From the NCBI RefSeq assembly GCF_963378085.1, contig NZ_OY726395.1:3038001-3102000 (forward strand): a stretch of 64,000 bases of DNA. Direction: 5' to 3'. The position numbers and the translations under genes are program-made. Below are positions 56,376-64,000 of this stretch, in pieces (position 1 is the stretch's first letter; the number at the start of each line of letters is the position of its first letter). The notes under the pieces were generated by a model. That model searched no databases and was not told where the DNA came from. It worked only from the letters and a program-made list of their open reading frames with translations. Source of the DNA: Mycolicibacterium sp. MU0050. Its GTDB lineage: Bacteria > Actinomycetota > Actinomycetes > Mycobacteriales > Mycobacteriaceae.

Positions 56376-57626
56376 TTAAGCGGGCAGCCCCACCGCATCG
56401 GTGTAGAACCGCATGCGTTCCCGCAAGGCGCGCGGTTCGATTCCGAAGTCCGCGGCCTCGTACCGGTGTTGGCCCTTGCCATGGCGGGGCTGGGTGCTGT
56501 GGTGCGCGGCGATCATGGCGGCGGTGTCCGGCGCGTCCAGGTCGGCGGCGGCATAGATGCGGCGCAGGGTGGCGTCGGGGTCGGCCACCAGGTCGGTGTA
56601 CTGGAGGTCCAGCCACGTCACCGTCTGTGCCGCCGGGGCCTCACGTGCCGCGACCGCGCGGCGCAGCCACAGCTCGGTCTGCTCGGCCTGGAACCGGCCG
56701 ACGTCGTGGCCGTCCACGTCATCGCTGTAGGTCGAGCGGTAGGTGGCGAACAAGCTGGCGCCGGAAGCCACCGTCTCGACGATGTCGCGGTGCAGCTGCA
56801 CGACGCAGGCACCGGGGTACGTCGCGATCAGATGCTCGAGCTCGGCGGTGTGCGCCGGGGCTTTCAATACCCAGCGCCGACCGTCGTCGGCATCCAGGAT
56901 CTGCAGTGTCCGCCGGTGTTGCCGGTATTCCGCGGCGAACGATTCGCCGGCCAGCCAACGGGCGTACCCGTCCAGCCGGGTCGTCGCGGTGAAGCCCCAG
57001 TTGTGCAGGGTGGTGCCCATCGCCAGCACGCACTCCTCCGCCAGATCCGGGCCGGAATCGTGCACCGCGGCCATGGTGGGGTTCAGGATGTGCAGCAGCT
57101 GAGATCCGGCCTTGGCAGTCGCCATCCGCTCCGCGCGCTGCCGCGGATCCAGGTCACCGGCGAGCAGCCACGGCGCACCCAGTTCGGCCGGCAGCGGCGC
57201 CCGCAACCGCGGGTCGGCCGCCAGCAGGCGGAACAGGAAGGTCGTGCCGGTCCGCCAGCCTCCAGTGATGACGATCGGCGCCGCGACGGGCCGGTTCTCG
57301 ACCGCAGGATGATCGCGCAGGTAGCTGTCGATGGCGACGCGGGCGCGCAGCCGCCCGATCGCGGTGCCGTGCGCGTTCCGCGCGCCCAGGGCGTTGAGTC
57401 GGCCATCCTCGGCCGCCGAACCCAAGTACTCCGTGAGCCCGGGTTTCCACTCCGACACCGGACCGAACATCGCCTCGCCGGCGCCGCGGGAGGCCCGATC
57501 GATGACCAGATCGACCGCCTCGGCGCCCAGCCGGTACTTGTCGGGGTGGATCAGGCGGTCGGCCTCGGCCGCTTCGTACAACTGCTGCGCCTCGGGTGTC
57601 CGCGCCGGCGCCTGCCACCGGGTCAT
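56376..57626 (-). CDS. Sulfotransferase family protein
   Basis: 416-aa sulfotransferase-3-type protein as found in many copies in mycobacteria. PAPS 5'-phosphosulfate loop [20 protein letters not shown] (about 118-137) and 3'-phosphate region [20 protein letters not shown]. The catalytic His candidate lies in [16 protein letters not shown]. The acceptor is unknown. The ATG overlaps the DUF1214 gene stop (ATGA), so the two are coupled. Confidence 0.88.
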   Translation of the reverse strand: MTRWQAPARTPEAQQLYEAAEADRLIHPDKYRLGAEAVDLVIDRASRGAGEAMFGPVSEWKPGLTEYLGSAAEDGRLNALGARNAHGTAIGRLRARVAIDSYLRDHPAVENRPVAAPIVITGGWRTGTTFLFRLLAADPRLRAPLPAELGAPWLLAGDLDPRQRAERMATAKAGSQLLHILNPTMAAVHDSGPDLAEECVLAMGTTLHNWGFTATTRLDGYARWLAGESFAAEYRQHRRTLQILDADDGRRWVLKAPAHTAELEHLIATYPGACVVQLHRDIVETVASGASLFATYRSTYSDDVDGHDVGRFQAEQTELWLRRAVAAREAPAAQTVTWLDLQYTDLVADPDATLRRIYAAADLDAPDTAAMIAAHHSTQPRHGKGQHRYEAADFGIEPRALRERMRFYTDAVGLPA

Positions 57627-58705
57627 GCGGGTGTCCCGATCTCGCGCAGCGGCATTCGCGTGACGGTGGGAAGTTGCGGCGGTTGTTGCGGTTGCAGAAA
57701 GCGCAGCACGATGATTCCCTCCGGGCGGCCCTCGGTGTCGATCCAGTCAGCATCGTCCGCGCCCGGATTCTCGGCGGCCAGTACGAACCGGTATCGGCCG
57801 CCGACGACGGTGGCGGTGGCGCCGGTGTAGGACACCCGGCGGTGCCGGTAGTCCAGCGAGTTGAGGAACCGGTTGTAGGCCAGAATGTTCCAGTACCTGC
57901 AGTCGACGAGTTCGCCCTCGATCAGCAGGGCCTCATCCGACGCCAGTTGCCACCCGCCGCGCAGGTAGTGGATCCCCGGTTCGGTGTACACCGCACCCCC
58001 GGCCATCTCCTCCCAGTGCCGAATCTCGTTGGGTCGGGCCGTGTCCGCCGCGGTGGCGGCCGACCAGATCTGGGGCAGATACTTGGTGGCGGTGGCCAGC
58101 TTGCCCAGCTGGCGGGCGAAGCGATCCGGGTCTATGGGCGGCGGGATCGGCGGATCTGCGCTCGGATCGATGGCGCACCAACCGACCGTCTCGTTGCGGA
58201 CGTCGTTGTGGAAATGCCGGACCCACACCGCGGTCGCCCCGTCCGGCAGGCCCAGCCAGTCGCCGCCGGCGTGCCGATCGCCCCCGAGGGCGATGTCGTA
58301 GTTTCCCGATTCGTCGAAAGTCAGTGCATCACTGTCGATCCGAGCGGTGGCCTGGGCGTCGGCCCCGCCCGCGCCGGCGTACACCGTGATCGAGACGTAG
58401 GCGGCGTCACCGCGGTTGCCGCGGATGCGGTAGGACCCGTCGTCGTGGATGTCCGCGACCCAGTAGCGAAAGTCCGGGTTGTCCATCAGAAACTTCTGGC
58501 GCCAGTCGTTGAACGGGACCAGCTCGGGCCGGTCTCGGTCCACCTCGAGGCGGCCGAGGTGGTTCGCGACCGACCTCAGCAGCGCCCGAAGACCGTCGGC
58601 CTGTTCGGCCCTCGACAACTCGGCGGTGTCGGCGACGACCCGCTCCCCCGCCGCGCGCAGGGCCTCGACCAGAGCGTGCCACGCATCGACCTCCGGATGT
58701 GTCAC
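57623..58705 (-). CDS. DUF1214 domain-containing protein
   Basis: 360-aa cytoplasmic protein; C-terminal DUF1214-like beta domain (YWNILAYNRFLNSLDYRHRR, YRFVLAAENPGADDADWIDT, ending GIIVLRFLQPQQPPQLPTV). The N-terminal 90 residues are helical. DUF1214 proteins often sit with sulfotransferases or lipid enzymes in mycobacteria; no reaction is known. Start GTG at 58705, 77 nt downstream of the perfect palindrome at 58783-58806. First gene of the DUF1214-sulfotransferase-SnoaL operon. Confidence 0.84.
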   Translation of the reverse strand: MTHPEVDAWHALVEALRAAGERVVADTAELSRAEQADGLRALLRSVANHLGRLEVDRDRPELVPFNDWRQKFLMDNPDFRYWVADIHDDGSYRIRGNRGDAAYVSITVYAGAGGADAQATARIDSDALTFDESGNYDIALGGDRHAGGDWLGLPDGATAVWVRHFHNDVRNETVGWCAIDPSADPPIPPPIDPDRFARQLGKLATATKYLPQIWSAATAADTARPNEIRHWEEMAGGAVYTEPGIHYLRGGWQLASDEALLIEGELVDCRYWNILAYNRFLNSLDYRHRRVSYTGATATVVGGRYRFVLAAENPGADDADWIDTEGRPEGIIVLRFLQPQQPPQLPTVTRMPLREIGTPA

Positions 58706-58782
58706 GCCGGTTCCATCGACATGAATTCGTTGCGGGACAACGTCATCCGGACCTCCCGGTCGGCTGCAGACATGCGCAGGAA

Positions 58783-58806
58783 ATCTGGAAGCATGTGCTT
58801 CCAGAT
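58783..58806. promoter_or_regulatory. Perfect 24-bp palindrome, likely TetR operator
   Basis: Half-sites ATCTGGAAGCA and TGCTTCCAGAT are exactly complementary, with a 2-nt centre (TG). It sits in the 162-nt divergent spacer between the DUF1214 operon and the TetR gene, 27 nt upstream of the TetR -35 box. A symmetric site of this length is typical of TetR dimer operators. Confidence 0.75.
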
Positions 58807-58832
58807 GCAGATGGTTCCGGCAATCGCTGCAG

Positions 58833-58860
58833 TTGTCAAGGCCGTCGCACGGGGTAGGCT
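58833..58860 (+). promoter_or_regulatory. TetR gene promoter (leaderless)
   Basis: TTGTCA (58833-58838), 16-nt spacer, TAGGCT (58855-58860), then 7 nt to the ATG. Among the best sigma-A-like promoters in the window. Confidence 0.6.
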
Positions 58861-58867
58861 GCCCACC

Positions 58868-59479
58868 ATGTCGAGGCCGTATGGCGGTCGCCTCCCAGAG
58901 GCGCGGTCCGCTGATCGCCGCGGTCGTCTGGTCCAGGCCGGCATCGAATTGGTCGGGACCCACGGCGTCTCCGCGCTGACAATGCGCGCGGTGTGCCGCG
59001 AAGCCCAACTCAGTCAGAAGTTCTTCTACGAGAGTTTCACCGACACCGAGCAATTGCTCCACGAGGTGTACCGGACCACGCTCGACGATGCGCGCCACGT
59101 CATCGGCGCGGCCGCGGCCGCGGCAACCGACCGCTCCGCCAGGACCGCAGCCGGCGTGGACGCCGCCGCGCGCCTGGTCCGTACCGACCCGCGTGTCTGC
59201 CGGATCCTGCTCATGGAACCCATCGCCGACCTCCGGCTGCGCCACTTCGTGCGGGACTTCCTGGCCGACGCATTCGGCCGTCCGCGCACCGAGACCGAGG
59301 TCGGGCCGCTGCGCGCCAAGATGCACTACGCCACCACGATCGGCGCCATCATCTCGCTGTTCATCGAATGGAGCGAAGGCAACCTGGGCGAGGATCGAGA
59401 CGCCTTCGTCACCTACGTGACCGAGATGCTGATGGCCTCGCCGGTGGCCGCCGCCAACGCCGGAATCCTGGCGCCATAG
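58868..59479 (+). CDS. TetR family transcriptional regulator
   Basis: 203-aa repressor with an N-terminal HTH: RLVQAGIELVGTHGVSALTM, AVCREAQLSQKFFYESFTDT (recognition helix SQKFFYESF), then a ligand-binding domain (CRILLMEPIADLRLRHFVRD, TTIGAIISLFIEWSEG). Divergent from the DUF1214 operon with a perfect palindrome between them, so it very likely controls both directions. Order corresponds to Rv2912c, though the neighbouring cluster differs from that in M. tuberculosis. Confidence 0.9.
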   Translation: MSRPYGGRLPEARSADRRGRLVQAGIELVGTHGVSALTMRAVCREAQLSQKFFYESFTDTEQLLHEVYRTTLDDARHVIGAAAAAATDRSARTAAGVDAAARLVRTDPRVCRILLMEPIADLRLRHFVRDFLADAFGRPRTETEVGPLRAKMHYATTIGAIISLFIEWSEGNLGEDRDAFVTYVTEMLMASPVAAANAGILAP

Positions 59480-59493
59480 CCGCGCGCGGGGGT

Positions 59494-59499
59494 TAGGCT
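59494..59499 (+). promoter_or_regulatory. Leaderless -10 box of the first D,D-carboxypeptidase gene
   Basis: TAGGCT lies 8 nt before ATG 59508 but only 2 nt before ATG 59502; the spacing supports 59508 as the start. Confidence 0.45.
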
Positions 59500-59507
59500 C
59501 GATGCCC

Positions 59508-60383
59508 ATGCGCAGACTCGCGGTGGCCCTGGCCCTGATGCTCTTCGTCGGCTCCGCCGTCACCCCGCCCGCCGGCGCCGAAACCGCCGGCGTCCAACCC
59601 GCCGGTTCGGCCCCCATCCCGGCCGGGCCCGCGCAGGCCTGGATCGTCGCCGATCTCGACAGCGGGCAGGTGCTGGCCGGCCGCAACGAGAACCAGCACT
59701 ACGCCCCGGCGAGCACCATCAAAGTGCTGCTGGCCCAGGTCGTCCTCGACGAGGTGCCCCTCGATGCGACGATCGTCGCCATCGAGGACGACACCGCGGT
59801 GGAGTGCAACTGCGCGGGGGTGGCCCCCGGCCAGACCTACACCGCCCGGCAGTTGCTCGACGGCCTGCTGCTGGCCTCCGGCAACGACGCAGCCAACACG
59901 CTGGCCCGGATGGTCGGCGGCGAGCAGGCCGCGCTGGCCAAGATGAACGCCAAGGCTGCGCTGGCCGGCGCCTACGGCACCAACGCGGGCAGCGTGTCCG
60001 GGATCGACGGTCCCGGTATCGCGATGTGGTCCACCCCGCACGACCTCGCGGTGATCTTCCGCGCCGCCATGAACAATCCGACGTTCGTCGAGATCGCGGC
60101 CCAGCCCACCGCGGTGTTCCCCACCAAGACCGGCCAGCGTGTCCTGGTCAACCAGAACGAGATGCTGGGCCGCTACCCCGGCATGCTGGCCGGCAAGACC
60201 GGCTACACCGACCTGGCCCGCAAGACCTACGTCGGCGCGGCCGCCCGGGACGGGCGCCGGTTGGTGGTGGTGTTGATGTACGGCCTGGTCCGGGAGGGCG
60301 GCCCGACCTACTGGGATCAGGCATCCAGCCTGCTGGACTGGGGTTTCGGCCTCGACCGCGGCGCCGGCGTCGGCGTGCTGTAG
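59508..60383 (+). CDS. dacB: D-alanyl-D-alanine carboxypeptidase (S11, DacB2-like), copy 1
   Basis: Exported penicillin-binding protein trimming peptidoglycan pentapeptides. Signal peptide MRRLAVALALMLFVGSAV ending near PAGAE; SxxK is Ser69-Thr-Ile-Lys72 in YAPASTIKVLL, SxN in LASGNDAANTLARM, KTG in MLAGKTGYTDLARKTY. 291 aa. No C-terminal amphipathic anchor is evident. Followed 68 nt later by a paralogue in the same direction. Confidence 0.94.
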   Translation: MRRLAVALALMLFVGSAVTPPAGAETAGVQPAGSAPIPAGPAQAWIVADLDSGQVLAGRNENQHYAPASTIKVLLAQVVLDEVPLDATIVAIEDDTAVECNCAGVAPGQTYTARQLLDGLLLASGNDAANTLARMVGGEQAALAKMNAKAALAGAYGTNAGSVSGIDGPGIAMWSTPHDLAVIFRAAMNNPTFVEIAAQPTAVFPTKTGQRVLVNQNEMLGRYPGMLAGKTGYTDLARKTYVGAAARDGRRLVVVLMYGLVREGGPTYWDQASSLLDWGFGLDRGAGVGVL

Positions 60384-60437
60384 ACCGGCGGGGCCGATTC
60401 GAGATCGCACCGTGGCCCGATGTTGACCCCTGCTCAA

Positions 60438-60443
60438 TAGGCT
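60438..60443 (+). promoter_or_regulatory. Leaderless -10 box of the second D,D-carboxypeptidase gene
   Basis: TAGGCT lies 8 nt before the GTG at 60452, the same sequence and spacing as before copy 1, so the promoter appears to be duplicated with the gene. Confidence 0.45.
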
Positions 60444-60451
60444 CGGCATTC

Positions 60452-61315
60452 GTGCCCGCGCGACGATCGCTTTCCGGGGCGGTCAGGTTGCTGGCCCCGC
60501 TGGTCATTCTCACGCTGATCGGCGCCCTGTGCGCCCCGCCGTCGGCCGCGGCCCCGGACATCGGCCCGGTGGGCGCGGTCGCCGCTCCCGACGGGCCCGC
60601 CCGCGCCTGGTTGATCGCCGACATGGACTCCGGCGCCATCCTCGCCGGCAAGGATCCCTACGGCTCCTTCGCGCCGGCGAGCACCATCAAGGTCCTGCTG
60701 GCCATGGTGGTGCTCGACCATCTGTCGCCGGCCGCCGCGGTCCGCGCCAACGCCAACCACACCAAGGTCGAATGTTCCTGCGTGGGCCTGGTTCCCGGAC
60801 AGGTCTACACCACCCGCCAGCTGCTCGAGGGACTGCTGATGGTGTCCGGCAACGACGCGGCCAACCTGCTCGGCGACATGCTCGGCGGCTACCGCGCCGC
60901 GATCGCCCGGATGACCGCCAAGGCGCAGAGCCTGGGCGCGCGTAACACCCGCGCGTTGTCGCCGTCGGGTCTCGACGGGCCGGGCTGGGAATCCCGCACC
61001 ACCGCACACGATCTCGCGATCCTGTTCCGCCGCGCGTTGGCCTACCCCCTGATCGCGCACATCATGCGGCAGCCGACGGCGATGTTCCCGGCGCGGTCGG
61101 GGTACAAGCAGATCACCAACCAGAACAAGCTGCTGCAGCGCTATCCGGGCACCCTCGGCGGCAAGACCGGCTACACCAACCTGGCCGGCGACACGTTCGT
61201 CAGCGCCGCGCAGCGCGACGGCCGCCGGCTGGTGGTGGCCCAACTCAAGGGCAGCGGCGACCTGTACGGACAGGCCATGCGGCTGTTCGACTGGGGCTTC
61301 GCGCTACCGCGCTGA
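60452..61315 (+). CDS. D-alanyl-D-alanine carboxypeptidase (S11, DacB2-like), copy 2
   Basis: Paralogue of the preceding gene: 287 aa, signal peptide through SAAAP, SxxK Ser77-Thr-Ile-Lys80 in FAPASTIKVLL, SxN in MVSGNDAANLLGDM, KTG in TLGGKTGYTNLAGDTF. It is more basic and has an ARSGYKQITNQNKLLQ segment near the active site where copy 1 has KTGQRVLVNQNEML. M. tuberculosis has a single gene here (Rv2911). Converges on the amidohydrolase gene, overlapping by 12 nt. Confidence 0.93.
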   Translation: MPARRSLSGAVRLLAPLVILTLIGALCAPPSAAAPDIGPVGAVAAPDGPARAWLIADMDSGAILAGKDPYGSFAPASTIKVLLAMVVLDHLSPAAAVRANANHTKVECSCVGLVPGQVYTTRQLLEGLLMVSGNDAANLLGDMLGGYRAAIARMTAKAQSLGARNTRALSPSGLDGPGWESRTTAHDLAILFRRALAYPLIAHIMRQPTAMFPARSGYKQITNQNKLLQRYPGTLGGKTGYTNLAGDTFVSAAQRDGRRLVVAQLKGSGDLYGQAMRLFDWGFALPR

Positions 61316-62386
61316 ACCGCGCGGGTAGGGCTTACCGCGCAGGATCACCAGATCCGGTGCGCTCAGCACGCCGGCCTGGCGCGGATCGGCCGAGTAGCAG
61401 ACCAGGTCCGCGGGCGCGCCGTGGGTCAGGCCGGGCCGGCCCAACCACTCCCGCGCCGCCCAGGACGCGGCGCCCAGCGCGTCGTGGGCGCTCATGCCGA
61501 TCCCGGTCAGCGCGGCGACCTCGTCGGCGATGCGACCGTGGGCGATCATGCCGCCCGCATCGGTGCCGGCGTAGATCGGTATCCCCGCCTCCCGGGCCGC
61601 GCCGACCCGGTCCCGGCAGGAGCCGTAGAGGTCCTGCATGTGCTTGGCGTAGGTCGGGTACTTCGTTGCCGCGGAAGCGATTCCGGGGAAGTTCTCGATG
61701 TTGATCAGGGTCGGGACCAGCGCGGTGCCGTGCTCGAGCATCAGGTCGATGGTGTCCTCGGTGATGCCCGTGCCGTGTTCGATGCAGTCGATCCCGGCCT
61801 TGATCAGACCCGGCAGCGCGTCCTCGCCGAACACGTGGGCGGTCACGCGCGCGCCGTGGGCGTGGGCGGCCTCGATCGCGGCGACCAGCACGTCGTCGGA
61901 CCACAGCGGGGCCAGATCGCCCACCGAGCGGTCGATCCAGTCCCCGACCAGCTTCACCCACCCGTCGCCGAACTGCGCCTGCTCGGCGACGTACTGCGGC
62001 AGCTGCGACTCGTCTTCGATGTCGATCGGCAGGTTGGGGATGTACCGCTTGGGCCGGGCCAGGTGCCGGCCGGCCCGGATGATCCGCGGCAGGTCCTCCC
62101 GGTCGTCGAAGCTGCGGGTGTCCACCGGTGAACCGGCGTCGCGCAGCAACAGCGCGCCGGCGTCGCGTTCGGTTTCGGCCTGGGCGGCCGCCTCCTCCAG
62201 ATCGGTGGCACCCTGGGGCGCCAACCCCACGTGGCAGTGCGCGTCGACCAGACCCGGAATGATCCAGCCGTCGGTGAACACGGTCTGCGCATCCGACACC
62301 GGTTCGGCCGACAGCAGGCCGTCGGCGATCCACCACTCGACGGGCTCCGCATCAGGCAGGCCGATGCCACGCAGGTGCAGGCGCAC
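61304..62386 (-). CDS. Amidohydrolase family protein (Rv2915c-like)
   Basis: 360-aa metal-dependent TIM-barrel hydrolase: DAHCHVGL (HxH) near residue 49, RVTAHVFGEDALPG, DCIEHGTGITEDT and GTDAGGMIAHGRIADEVAAL with the catalytic Asp; a dinuclear-type imidazolonepropionase/DAP-like enzyme is likely. The substrate is unknown. The GTG overlaps the ffh stop by one base (TAGTG), so it is cotranscribed with ffh. pknI, present nearby in M. tuberculosis, is absent. Confidence 0.87.
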   Translation of the reverse strand: MRLHLRGIGLPDAEPVEWWIADGLLSAEPVSDAQTVFTDGWIIPGLVDAHCHVGLAPQGATDLEEAAAQAETERDAGALLLRDAGSPVDTRSFDDREDLPRIIRAGRHLARPKRYIPNLPIDIEDESQLPQYVAEQAQFGDGWVKLVGDWIDRSVGDLAPLWSDDVLVAAIEAAHAHGARVTAHVFGEDALPGLIKAGIDCIEHGTGITEDTIDLMLEHGTALVPTLINIENFPGIASAATKYPTYAKHMQDLYGSCRDRVGAAREAGIPIYAGTDAGGMIAHGRIADEVAALTGIGMSAHDALGAASWAAREWLGRPGLTHGAPADLVCYSADPRQAGVLSAPDLVILRGKPYPRGSAR

Positions 62387-63945
62387 TACTTCTGACCCGG
62401 GAACTTCAGCTTGGACAGGTCGAAGTCGGCCAACCCGGGCGGCAGCTCGTCGAGGCCGGGCGGCAGCTTCGACAGGTCCGGGAAGCCGCCGGGCACGCCG
62501 AGCGGATTGCGCGCCTTCGGCTGCGTCGGGCCCGCCTTCTTCCGGTTCTTCTTGCCCTTGGCGTTCTTACCGCCCTTGCGGTTCTTGGACTTTCGGTTCA
62601 GCCCCGGCATGCCGAACTGGCCGGCCATCGACGACATCATCTTGCGGGCCTCGAAGAACCGGTCCACCAACTGGTTGACCTCGGACACGGTGACGCCGGA
62701 GCCGTTGGCGATCCGCAGCCGGCGCGACGCGTTGATGATCTTGGGATCGGCGCGTTCGGCCGGGGTCATGCCGCGGATGATGGCCTGCAGCCGGTCCAGT
62801 TGCCGGTCGTCGACCGCGGCCAGGGCGTCCTTCATCTGCCCGGCGCCGGGCAGCATGCCCAGCAGGTTGCCGATGGGCCCCATCTGCCGGATCGCCAGCA
62901 TCTGCTCGAGGAAGTCCTCCAGCGTCAGCTCGCCGGAACCGATCTTGGCGGCGGCCTCCTCGGCCTTCTGCGCGTCGAAGACCTGCTCGGCCTGTTCGAT
63001 CAGGCTCAGCACGTCGCCCATGCCGAGGATCCGGCTGGCCATCCGGTCCGGATGGAAGACGTCGAAGTCCTCGAGCTTCTCGCCGGTGGACGCGAACAGG
63101 ATCGGGACGCCGGTGACCTCGCGCACCGACAGCGCCGCACCGCCGCGGGCATCGCCGTCGAGCTTGGTCAGCACCACGCCGGTGAAGCCGACGCCGGAGC
63201 CGAACGCCTCGGCGGTGGCGACCGCGTCCTGACCGATCATGGCGTCGAGGACGAACAGCGTCTCGTCCGGCGACACCGCGTCGCGGATGGCGGCGGCCTG
63301 CGCCATGAGCACGTCGTCGATACCGAGACGGCCCGCGGTGTCGACGATCATCACGTCGAAGTGCTTGGCCTTGGCCTCGGCCAGGCCGGCGGCCGCCACG
63401 GCCACCGGGTCGCCCGGTCCGGCGTCGTCGGTGTCCACCGCGTCGGGCGCGGTGCCCGGATGGGGCGCGAAGACGCTGACCCCGGCCCGCTCGCCGACGA
63501 TCTTGAGCTGATTGACCGCGCCGGGGCGCTGCAGGTCACAGGCCACCAGCAGCGGCGTGTGGCCCTTGCCCCGCAGCCACTTGGCCAGCTTGCCGGCCAG
63601 CGTCGTCTTACCGGCACCCTGCAGACCGGCCAGCATGATCACCGTCGGCGGCGTCTTGGCGAACACCAGCGGGCGGGTCTCGCCGCCGAGGATGCCGATG
63701 AGCTCCTCGTTGACGATCTTGACGACCTGCTGGGCCGGGTTGAGCGCCTCGGAGACCTCCGAACCGCGGGCCCGCTCCTTGATGCGCGCGATGAACCCGC
63801 GCACCACGGGCAGCGACACATCGGCTTCCAGCAGCGCCAGCCGGATCTCCCGGGCGGTCGCGTCGATATCGGCGTCGGTGAGCCGGCCTTTGCCGCGCAG
63901 GCCCGCCAGTGCGCCGGTCAACCGGTCGGACAGGGATTCAAACAC
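62386..63945 (-). CDS. ffh: Signal recognition particle protein Ffh
   Basis: GTPase that targets ribosome-nascent chains to SecYEG with 4.5S RNA and FtsY. N domain, then G domain: G1 GLQGAGKTTLAGKLAKWL, DLQRPGAVNQL, G3 VDTAGRLGIDDVLM and G4 TKLDGDARGGAALS. Met-rich M domain (about 320-440), then a Lys/Gly/Pro tail (NRKSKNRKGGKNAKGKKN) longer than in E. coli. 519 aa. The 4.5S RNA gene is not in the window. Confidence 0.97.
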   Translation of the reverse strand: MFESLSDRLTGALAGLRGKGRLTDADIDATAREIRLALLEADVSLPVVRGFIARIKERARGSEVSEALNPAQQVVKIVNEELIGILGGETRPLVFAKTPPTVIMLAGLQGAGKTTLAGKLAKWLRGKGHTPLLVACDLQRPGAVNQLKIVGERAGVSVFAPHPGTAPDAVDTDDAGPGDPVAVAAAGLAEAKAKHFDVMIVDTAGRLGIDDVLMAQAAAIRDAVSPDETLFVLDAMIGQDAVATAEAFGSGVGFTGVVLTKLDGDARGGAALSVREVTGVPILFASTGEKLEDFDVFHPDRMASRILGMGDVLSLIEQAEQVFDAQKAEEAAAKIGSGELTLEDFLEQMLAIRQMGPIGNLLGMLPGAGQMKDALAAVDDRQLDRLQAIIRGMTPAERADPKIINASRRLRIANGSGVTVSEVNQLVDRFFEARKMMSSMAGQFGMPGLNRKSKNRKGGKNAKGKKNRKKAGPTQPKARNPLGVPGGFPDLSKLPPGLDELPPGLADFDLSKLKFPGQK

Positions 63946-63980
63946 GGGCCAAGCCTAGCTGCCGTGCCCGCTGCACTCAG

Positions 63981-64000
63981 CCCGCCTCTGCGGCGGGTTT
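63981..64000 (+). terminator. Hairpin with T-run at the right edge
   Basis: CCCGCC / GGCGGG with a 5-nt loop followed by TTT at the window end. It reads as a plus-strand terminator or attenuator; its gene context is outside the window. Confidence 0.45.

Noticed and set aside
57596..58867. Upstream extension of the TetR frame to 627 aa
   Set aside because: It would run antisense through the DUF1214 gene; the promoter and ATG at 58868 give a normal TetR length.

Overview
This GC-rich window with GTG-rich starts comes from a mycobacterium. It is most likely a rapidly growing, non-tuberculous species (Mycolicibacterium type). The gene order follows the M. tuberculosis segment from nusA (Rv2841c) to ffh (Rv2916c) almost gene for gene, a mycothione reductase is present, and no PE/PPE genes or insertion sequences were seen. 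Most genes lie on the minus strand in tightly packed operons with ATGA or GTGA stop/start overlaps. No tRNA, rRNA, CRISPR array or prophage was recognised.

Layout. 1-8.4 kb: nusA (cut by the window edge)-rimP, a two-gene plus-strand lipoprotein/DUF4439 unit, proS, efpA, cysG and cobB. 8.4-12.3 kb: a cobaltochelatase-like AAA+/VWA protein, an ElaA-type acetyltransferase and mqo. cobO, expected between cobB and the chelatase gene, is absent. 12.4-15.3 kb: an alpha/beta hydrolase, mtr and an ArsR regulator. 15.5-19.1 kb: a two-gene cassette for the osmoprotectant dipeptide N-acetylglutaminylglutamine amide. 19-28.7 kb: a degenerate hydrolase, a lipoprotein, map, a thioesterase, a DUF1707 protein, a penicillin-binding lipoprotein, and the isoprenoid/proteolysis operon dxr-rip1-ispG-GNAT. 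28.8-32.9 kb: accessory genes on the plus strand (DUF2236 oxygenase with its own TetR, FAS1 lipoprotein, photolyase, DUF2631 membrane protein). 32.9-36.3 kb: pyrH-frr-cdsA-rlmN. 36.4-41.3 kb: a five-gene peptide/nickel-type ABC importer, then a clearly broken amidase gene. 42.4-52.6 kb: rpsB-tsf, an M23 peptidase, xerC, viuB, dprA, comM, yraN, DUF6188, DUF2469, rnhB, lepB and rplS. 52.9-55.8 kb: an LppW-like protein and rpsP-KH-rimM-trmD. 55.9-59.5 kb: a TetR-controlled SnoaL/sulfotransferase/DUF1214 cluster. 59.5-64 kb: two tandem D,D-carboxypeptidases, an amidohydrolase and ffh.

Working together, the core genes cover translation (NusA, RimP, ProS, S2, EF-Ts, S16, RimM, TrmD, L19, Frr, RlmN, Map), envelope and secretion (LepB, Ffh, Rip1, CdsA, PBP, Dac), the MEP pathway (Dxr, IspG), siroheme/cobalamin synthesis, and DNA uptake and recombination (DprA, ComM, XerC, RnhB). 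Variation is concentrated in four accessory islands: the osmoprotectant cassette, the DUF2236/photolyase block, the ABC importer, and the TetR/sulfotransferase cluster.

The most notable non-coding signals are a perfect 24-bp palindrome between the TetR gene and the DUF1214 operon, a dyad upstream of the DUF2236-TetR pair, an rpsB leader with two mutually exclusive stems, a matching promoter architecture before rpsP and rplS, and many TAnnnT boxes placed 6-8 nt before a start codon, which implies leaderless transcripts. Functions were assigned by reading motifs and by remembered similarity to mycobacterial proteins. No database search was run.
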